Positions 5,603 to 8,781 of a stretch of 8,781 nucleotides of DNA are shown piece by piece. The notes under the pieces were generated by a model. It saw nothing but the letters and a program-made list of their open reading frames with translations, did not search any database and had not been told where the DNA came from. The stretch's first letter is position 1; each line of letters begins with the position of its first letter. Location of the stretch: assembly GCA_043757045.1 (NCBI GenBank), contig JAYVQC010000077.1, positions 1 to 8,781 of the forward strand. Direction: 5' to 3'. The position numbers were made by a program, and so were the translations under genes. This DNA is from JANNGC01 sp043757045. Its GTDB lineage: Bacteria > Verrucomicrobiota > Verrucomicrobiia > Limisphaerales > SIBH01.

Positions 5603-6498
5603 AACTTCGTGAACTTCTCCAGTTCCTTCACGCGGCGATCAATGTCCGCGCGTTTCACCGTCGTGGTCTTCTTCAGACCAAAGCCTTCGCAGCAGAAGCT
5701 CGCGGTCACGCTGCCGTAAATCATCGCGCGCCGGATGTTTGCATCAATGCTGCCGCGCGCGCTGGCGAGGTAGCCCATCATTCCACCCACGAAACTGTCG
5801 CCCGCGCCCGTCGGGTCGAGGACGTTTTGCAGTGGATACGCCGGACAGATGAAGATGCCGCCGGGCGAGGAAAGGATGGAACCGTGCGAACCTTTTTTAA
5901 TGACGACATAGCGCGGCCCCATTTTGTGGATGCGCTTGAGCGCGGTGAAAACATTGTCCGTCTCGGTGAGCTGATGCGCCTCGCTGTCGTTGAGGACGAA
6001 GCCGTCCACGCGCGGCAGCAGCTTCACGAGCGAGTCCTTCGCGATGTTCAGCCACAAGTCCATGGTGTCGGCGACGACGAACTTGGGCTTGCTCATCTGG
6101 TCGAGGACGTGGTGCTGGAGCTGCGGCGCGATGTTCGCGAGCAGGACAAAGCGCGACTTCTTGTAGCTGGCCGGGAGATGCGGCGTGAACTTCTCGAACA
6201 CGCCCAGCTCGGTGAGCAGCGTGCGGCGATGGTTCATGTTCACCTCGTATTCCGCGCTCCAGTGGAAGGTCTGACCGTCCTCCACCTGCAAGCCTTCGAG
6301 ATCAATTTTATGGCTGCGGTAGAGCGAGAGATACTTCTTGGGAAAATCTTTTCCGACCACGCCCACGAGATTTACGGGTGAGAAAAAACTGGCCGCGACC
6401 GCCGCATGGCTGGCCGAGCCGCCGAGCAGGCGCGGGTTTTCCGCCTTGGGGGTCTTGATGGAATCGAGGGCTGTGGAACCGACAATGAGAACGCTCAT
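5599..6498 (-). CDS. PfkB-family carbohydrate/nucleoside kinase
   Basis: This 299-aa protein has both PfkB-family signatures. Near the N-terminus is the glycine-rich substrate region LGGSASHAAVAASFF (25-39). Near the C-terminus is the anion-hole and catalytic motif DPTGAGDSFVGGMMGYLA (228-245), with D234 as the predicted catalytic base. Further family blocks are LVGVVGKDFP (44-53), VLNDSEAHQL (168-177) and VVIKKGSHGS (198-207). The enzyme would transfer the ATP gamma-phosphate to a hydroxymethyl group of a sugar or nucleoside. The subfamily (ribokinase, adenosine kinase or other) cannot be fixed from sequence alone; I lean to a ribokinase/adenosine-kinase-like member. The ATG start at 6498 gives a normal N-terminus (MSVLIVGSTALDSI), without a Shine-Dalgarno. 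The gene is divergent from the STAS-like gene and convergent with the propeller gene. Confidence 0.93.
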   Translation of the reverse strand: MSVLIVGSTALDSIKTPKAENPRLLGGSASHAAVAASFFSPVNLVGVVGKDFPKKYLSLYRSHKIDLEGLQVEDGQTFHWSAEYEVNMNHRRTLLTELGVFEKFTPHLPASYKKSRFVLLANIAPQLQHHVLDQMSKPKFVVADTMDLWLNIAKDSLVKLLPRVDGFVLNDSEAHQLTETDNVFTALKRIHKMGPRYVVIKKGSHGSILSSPGGIFICPAYPLQNVLDPTGAGDSFVGGMMGYLASARGSIDANIRRAMIYGSVTASFCCEGFGLKKTTTVKRADIDRRVKELEKFTKF

Positions 6499-6666
6499 GA
6501 ATCAAAGAGTGCGCTGTTAATTTGTGTTGCTAGAAAACAAGAGCGCGGAACTTAGGCATTCACCCTGTGGCTGGCAAGCTCGGCGGCGGGCCGTTTCACC
6601 GGGAAAATTTCCTTATCACCCGGCTCGACAGCGGAAAAAAGTGCGGGTCAACTGGCCGCGCCCAAG
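6499..6666. other. divergent intergenic region between kinase and STAS-like genes
   Basis: This 168-bp region must hold the promoters of both flanking genes. Its left part (6510-6550) is AT-richer than its surroundings, but I see no convincing -35/-10 pair, operator palindrome or ribosome-binding site for either gene. Confidence 0.6.
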
Positions 6667-7041
6667 ATGCCCATCACATTCCAAATTGACCCGGAGCGCC
6701 GCTGGCTGGACATGAAGATCACGGGCGTGGTCACGATGGAGGAATCCGCCGCGTCCTTGCGGCAGCTTTTCTCCCACCCAGATTATCACGACGATCTTTG
6801 CGGCCTCGTGGATTGCCGTGAGATGGCGAACCTGCTGAACGTGACGGAGCTGCGCGGACTCGCGGACATCCAACTGACGCGGCCCGGCCCGGTGTGGCGC
6901 TCGCGGCGCGCGGTGGTGGTCAGCTCGCCGGAACTTTACGGCACGGCGCGATTGTTCACGGTCTTCGCCGAGGCCAGCGCGGTGCAGTTCAGTATTTTCT
7001 ACAACTACGAAGCGGCGTTGCAGTGGGTGAAAGAGTTTTGA
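6667..7041 (+). CDS. small STAS/SpoIIAA-like protein
   Basis: This 124-aa protein has no membrane segment or signal peptide. Its layout resembles the stand-alone STAS/SpoIIAA-like proteins common in environmental bacteria. An N-terminal strand pair (ITFQIDPERRWLDMKITGVV, 3-22) leads into a helix (EESAASLRQLFSHPDY, 25-40). A central strand ends in an acidic turn (LCGLVDCREM, 44-53), then come a strand RAVVVSSPE (81-89), a helix with ARLFTVFAE and a final ALQWVKEF. There is no obvious serine at the phosphorylation site of anti-sigma antagonists, so a regulatory role is uncertain. The ATG at 6667 has no Shine-Dalgarno. The coding call rests on GC-rich third positions and a coherent fold pattern; the fold assignment is tentative. 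Confidence 0.75.
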   Translation: MPITFQIDPERRWLDMKITGVVTMEESAASLRQLFSHPDYHDDLCGLVDCREMANLLNVTELRGLADIQLTRPGPVWRSRRAVVVSSPELYGTARLFTVFAEASAVQFSIFYNYEAALQWVKEF

Positions 7042-7048
7042 ATTCCCC

Positions 7049-7180
7049 GGCGCGCGGACATTCCTGTCCGGAGCAAGCCACGACGAATCCGAAGGACTGA
7101 TTTTGTCGGAGAGCTGCCACGTCGGAAATTCAGCCTGCCCGCCGTTCGCACATTGCGGTGGACAGGAAGGTCCGCGCTCC
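7049..7180. repeat. diverged copy of the palindromic element between convergent genes
   Basis: Arm 7049-7076 pairs with 7153-7180 at 23 of 28 positions. It carries the same core as the element at 3901-4013: a hairpin CGGACA, TTCC, TGTCCG followed by GAGCAA, and on the far side GGACAGGAAGGTCC then GCGCTCC. It occupies nearly all of the 142 bp between the ends of the STAS-like and peptidase genes, so it could act as a two-way terminator, although no T tract follows either arm. Confidence 0.85.
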
Positions 7181-7183
7181 TGG

Positions 7184-8611
7184 CTACTTCGGCGTCTCTT
7201 TTTCCTTCGCCGCCTCCGCCGCCACGATTTTCTGCTCCATCGCCTTCTTCCACTCGTCGCCGAGTTCCTGGACGGTTTTGCCGGTCAGCGTTTTCCAAAG
7301 CGCCTCATGGTATTTGCTCTGACGTCCGGCGGCGTTGAGTTTCACGACAAGGTTGGTGTCGTAGGTCGTCGCGGCCCAGTTGAGAAAATTCCCCGTCACG
7401 CGGTAGCTCGCGTCGTAACGCGCGCGCTCCAGATTGCGGCGCGTGATTTCCGCGCCCTTCGTTTGCGGCTCGTAGAGAAACCAGCGGATGTAATCGGGAA
7501 TGCCCTCGACCAGCCAGCCGGGCATTCGCGTGTAATTCGTGTCGCCGCCGCCGCGCCGTTCCCCGCCACCGTAACGCTGAACGAGATGCACCATCTCATG
7601 CACCGTCGAGCCGAGCGCCTCGCGCTTCAGCTCGCGCCGAAACCAGCCCGCGTTGCAATTCATCGTCCCGCCGCCCGCCGACGCCGGCACGCCCGCCATG
7701 TCATCGCGGAAAAGGATCGTGATGTTCGTCGTGGGTTTGAAACCTTCGCTCGGCAGCATCTCCACAAGCCTCGGATACCATTCGAGGATCACGGGACGCA
7801 GTTGCGCGTCGGCCCAGTCCGTGAGGTCGGGCGCGACGGTGGTGTTGATCGTGAAATGATACTGGCCGTCCGCCGTGGCAAAACCTTTCGTGATGGGCGT
7901 GACGCTCGCAGGGCCGCCCGCGGCCTCGACGAGTTCCGGCCCGTGGCGATCAATCACGTCAATCTCGCTGAAGAAGGTGTTGCCAAAACGATCCGTGGCC
8001 GAAGTGGGCGCAATGTCGAGGAGGAGGAAACGATACTTGCCAAGCGCGCCGCTCGAATCAGAAATGCTCGCGCCGTATTGACCGCCGCCGTCGCCCTCCT
8101 TCGGACGCGTGTCCACGTTGGTCACGAACGTCCACCCGGTTTGCTCGAGGTCCGGAAGCGTGCCGCGCTTCGGCGTGGGTTCAAAGCCCTCCTGCCGCCC
8201 GGTGCTGGCGTAAAGCTGGTACACCTGCGGCCCGCGCGAACCGCCGTGCCACGAGAAGGTGTTGACCTGCTTGATTTCAATCACGCTACCAAGATCGATC
8301 TGAATGCGTCCGCCCTCCGTGCCCGCGTTGAAGAAAAAATTCGCGGCGGGCTGATCCCCAGTGGTGGCCAGCCGTCCGTCGTGCAGTTGGTCCAGCGAGC
8401 CGCCGTTCGCATCGCGTACGCCGTCCACGAGCGTGAACTTCGCGGTCGTGGCCGCGTCGTTCTTCGCCGGCACGGGCACGCCGTCGAACTTGTGCCGCGC
8501 GCTCGCGCTGTCACTGGGATTGCGCACGATGGAGATTTTGATTTCCGCACATGCGACTAGGGTGATCGCGAGGAGGGCGCCTGCGCCGAGGAAAAGTGTT
8601 TTCGATTTCAT
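7184..8611 (-). CDS. secreted lipoprotein, discoidin-like plus basic-secretory-protein (HExxH) peptidase
   Basis: From the ATG at 8611 this is a 475-aa protein with a lipoprotein-type signal, MKSKTLFLGAGALLAITLVA followed by C21 (lipobox LVAC), so it is probably anchored outside the cytoplasmic membrane. Residues about 60-220 look like a discoidin/F5-8 type C domain: LHDGRLATT (76-84), RIQIDLGSVIEIKQVNTFSW (102-121) and KYRFLLLDIAPTS (192-204). Residues about 250-460 match the basic secretory protein family (plant and bacterial putative peptidases): LILEWYP-like VILEWYPRLVEML (274-286), GWFRRELKREALGSTVHEMV (322-341) with HEMVH at 338-342 as zinc ligands, and PGWLVEGIPDYIRW (364-377), where E369 is a candidate third ligand. 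It probably degrades a protein or glycoprotein at the cell surface. The frame continues upstream to a TTG inside a repeat (8719), but the signal peptide fixes the start at 8611. Confidence 0.88.
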   Translation of the reverse strand: MKSKTLFLGAGALLAITLVACAEIKISIVRNPSDSASARHKFDGVPVPAKNDAATTAKFTLVDGVRDANGGSLDQLHDGRLATTGDQPAANFFFNAGTEGGRIQIDLGSVIEIKQVNTFSWHGGSRGPQVYQLYASTGRQEGFEPTPKRGTLPDLEQTGWTFVTNVDTRPKEGDGGGQYGASISDSSGALGKYRFLLLDIAPTSATDRFGNTFFSEIDVIDRHGPELVEAAGGPASVTPITKGFATADGQYHFTINTTVAPDLTDWADAQLRPVILEWYPRLVEMLPSEGFKPTTNITILFRDDMAGVPASAGGGTMNCNAGWFRRELKREALGSTVHEMVHLVQRYGGGERRGGGDTNYTRMPGWLVEGIPDYIRWFLYEPQTKGAEITRRNLERARYDASYRVTGNFLNWAATTYDTNLVVKLNAAGRQSKYHEALWKTLTGKTVQELGDEWKKAMEQKIVAAEAAKEKETPK

Positions 8612-8690
8612 ACCGTCGTTGGTCTGTGCGCTGAGGCTAGGCGGCGATGTTCTTGAAGCAACGGGAAATTCTGGCCGTGTCCTCATCTGG

Positions 8691-8781
8691 CGGAGCGCGG
8701 ACTTTCCAGTCCGCAGCAACCTAACCGAGACGTGGGCGCGAGAACTTTCCTGTGCCGTTCTCTATTTCACGTTGCTGCGGA
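8691..8781. repeat. third copy of the palindromic element, truncated by window end
   Basis: Positions 8691-8720 are identical over 30 nt to 3902-3931. At 8771-8781 the reverse complement of the arm's inner end begins (GTTGCTGCGGA) and runs off the window, so the second arm lies just outside. The 50-nt spacer between the arms shares no obvious similarity with that of the 3901-4013 copy. The element sits 80 bp upstream of the lipoprotein start. Confidence 0.88.

Noticed and set aside
5515..6381. Plus-strand open frame (288 codons) opposite the kinase gene
   Set aside because: It is the antisense shadow of the PfkB kinase, which carries both family signatures on the minus strand.
7103..8560. 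Long plus-strand open frame (485 codons) opposite the peptidase gene
   Set aside because: It is the antisense shadow of a GC-rich gene: its composition is dominated by Arg, Ala and His with no domain signature, while the minus frame has a signal peptide, HExxH and family motifs.
8612..8719. TTG start at 8719 for the peptidase gene, adding 36 residues
   Set aside because: The added residues (MLRTGKSALR...) are translated from the palindromic repeat. The same peptide opens a false frame at 3930. The lipoprotein signal begins at 8611.
3901..8781. Repeated arms considered as a CRISPR array
   Set aside because: The copies are kilobases apart, occur as inverted pairs and have no regular spacers or cas genes.

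Overview
The window is GC-rich bacterial chromosome. I infer Verrucomicrobiota, probably the Pedosphaera/Limisphaerales side. The grounds are a three-TM PQQ-type beta-propeller protein, a basic-secretory-protein metallopeptidase with a discoidin-like domain, in-frame heptanucleotide arrays, and two families of palindromic repeats (arms containing GCGGACTTTCCAGTCCGC and GTGGGACAGGCGCC). This placement rests on recollection of family style, not on a search.

Layout. 1-148: tRNA-Gly(GCC) on the minus strand with its CCA encoded. 215-3848, all minus and read right to left: proA (gamma-glutamyl phosphate reductase), a 182-bp gap, a circularly permuted ATP-grasp-like protein of unknown substrate, and a MarC-family membrane protein whose ATG overlaps the preceding stop (ATGA). 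3849-4057: divergent intergenic region filled largely by a perfect 30-bp inverted repeat. 4058-5602 (+): membrane-anchored PQQ-like beta-propeller protein. 5599-6498 (-): PfkB-family sugar/nucleoside kinase, whose stop codon overlaps that of the propeller gene. 6667-7041 (+): small STAS/SpoIIAA-like protein. 7049-7180: a diverged copy of the palindromic element between convergent genes. 7184-8611 (-): secreted lipoprotein with a discoidin-like domain and an HExxH peptidase domain. 8691-end: a third copy of the element, cut by the window edge.

The genes look like ordinary housekeeping and accessory genes rather than one pathway. The only tight functional unit visible is the ATP-grasp-like/marC pair, joined by translational coupling. 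proA lies upstream on the same strand and could share a transcript.

The most interesting signals are repeats inside genes. The ATP-grasp-like gene carries two different 5-copy heptamer arrays in frame. proA carries a third array in a region that is variable in the family. A 107-bp palindromic element sits at the 3' end of the ATP-grasp-like gene: removing it exactly puts a TAA codon in frame at the junction, so it seems to have displaced the original stop and lengthened the protein by about 44 residues, bringing its new stop into overlap with marC. None of the genes has a clear Shine-Dalgarno sequence.
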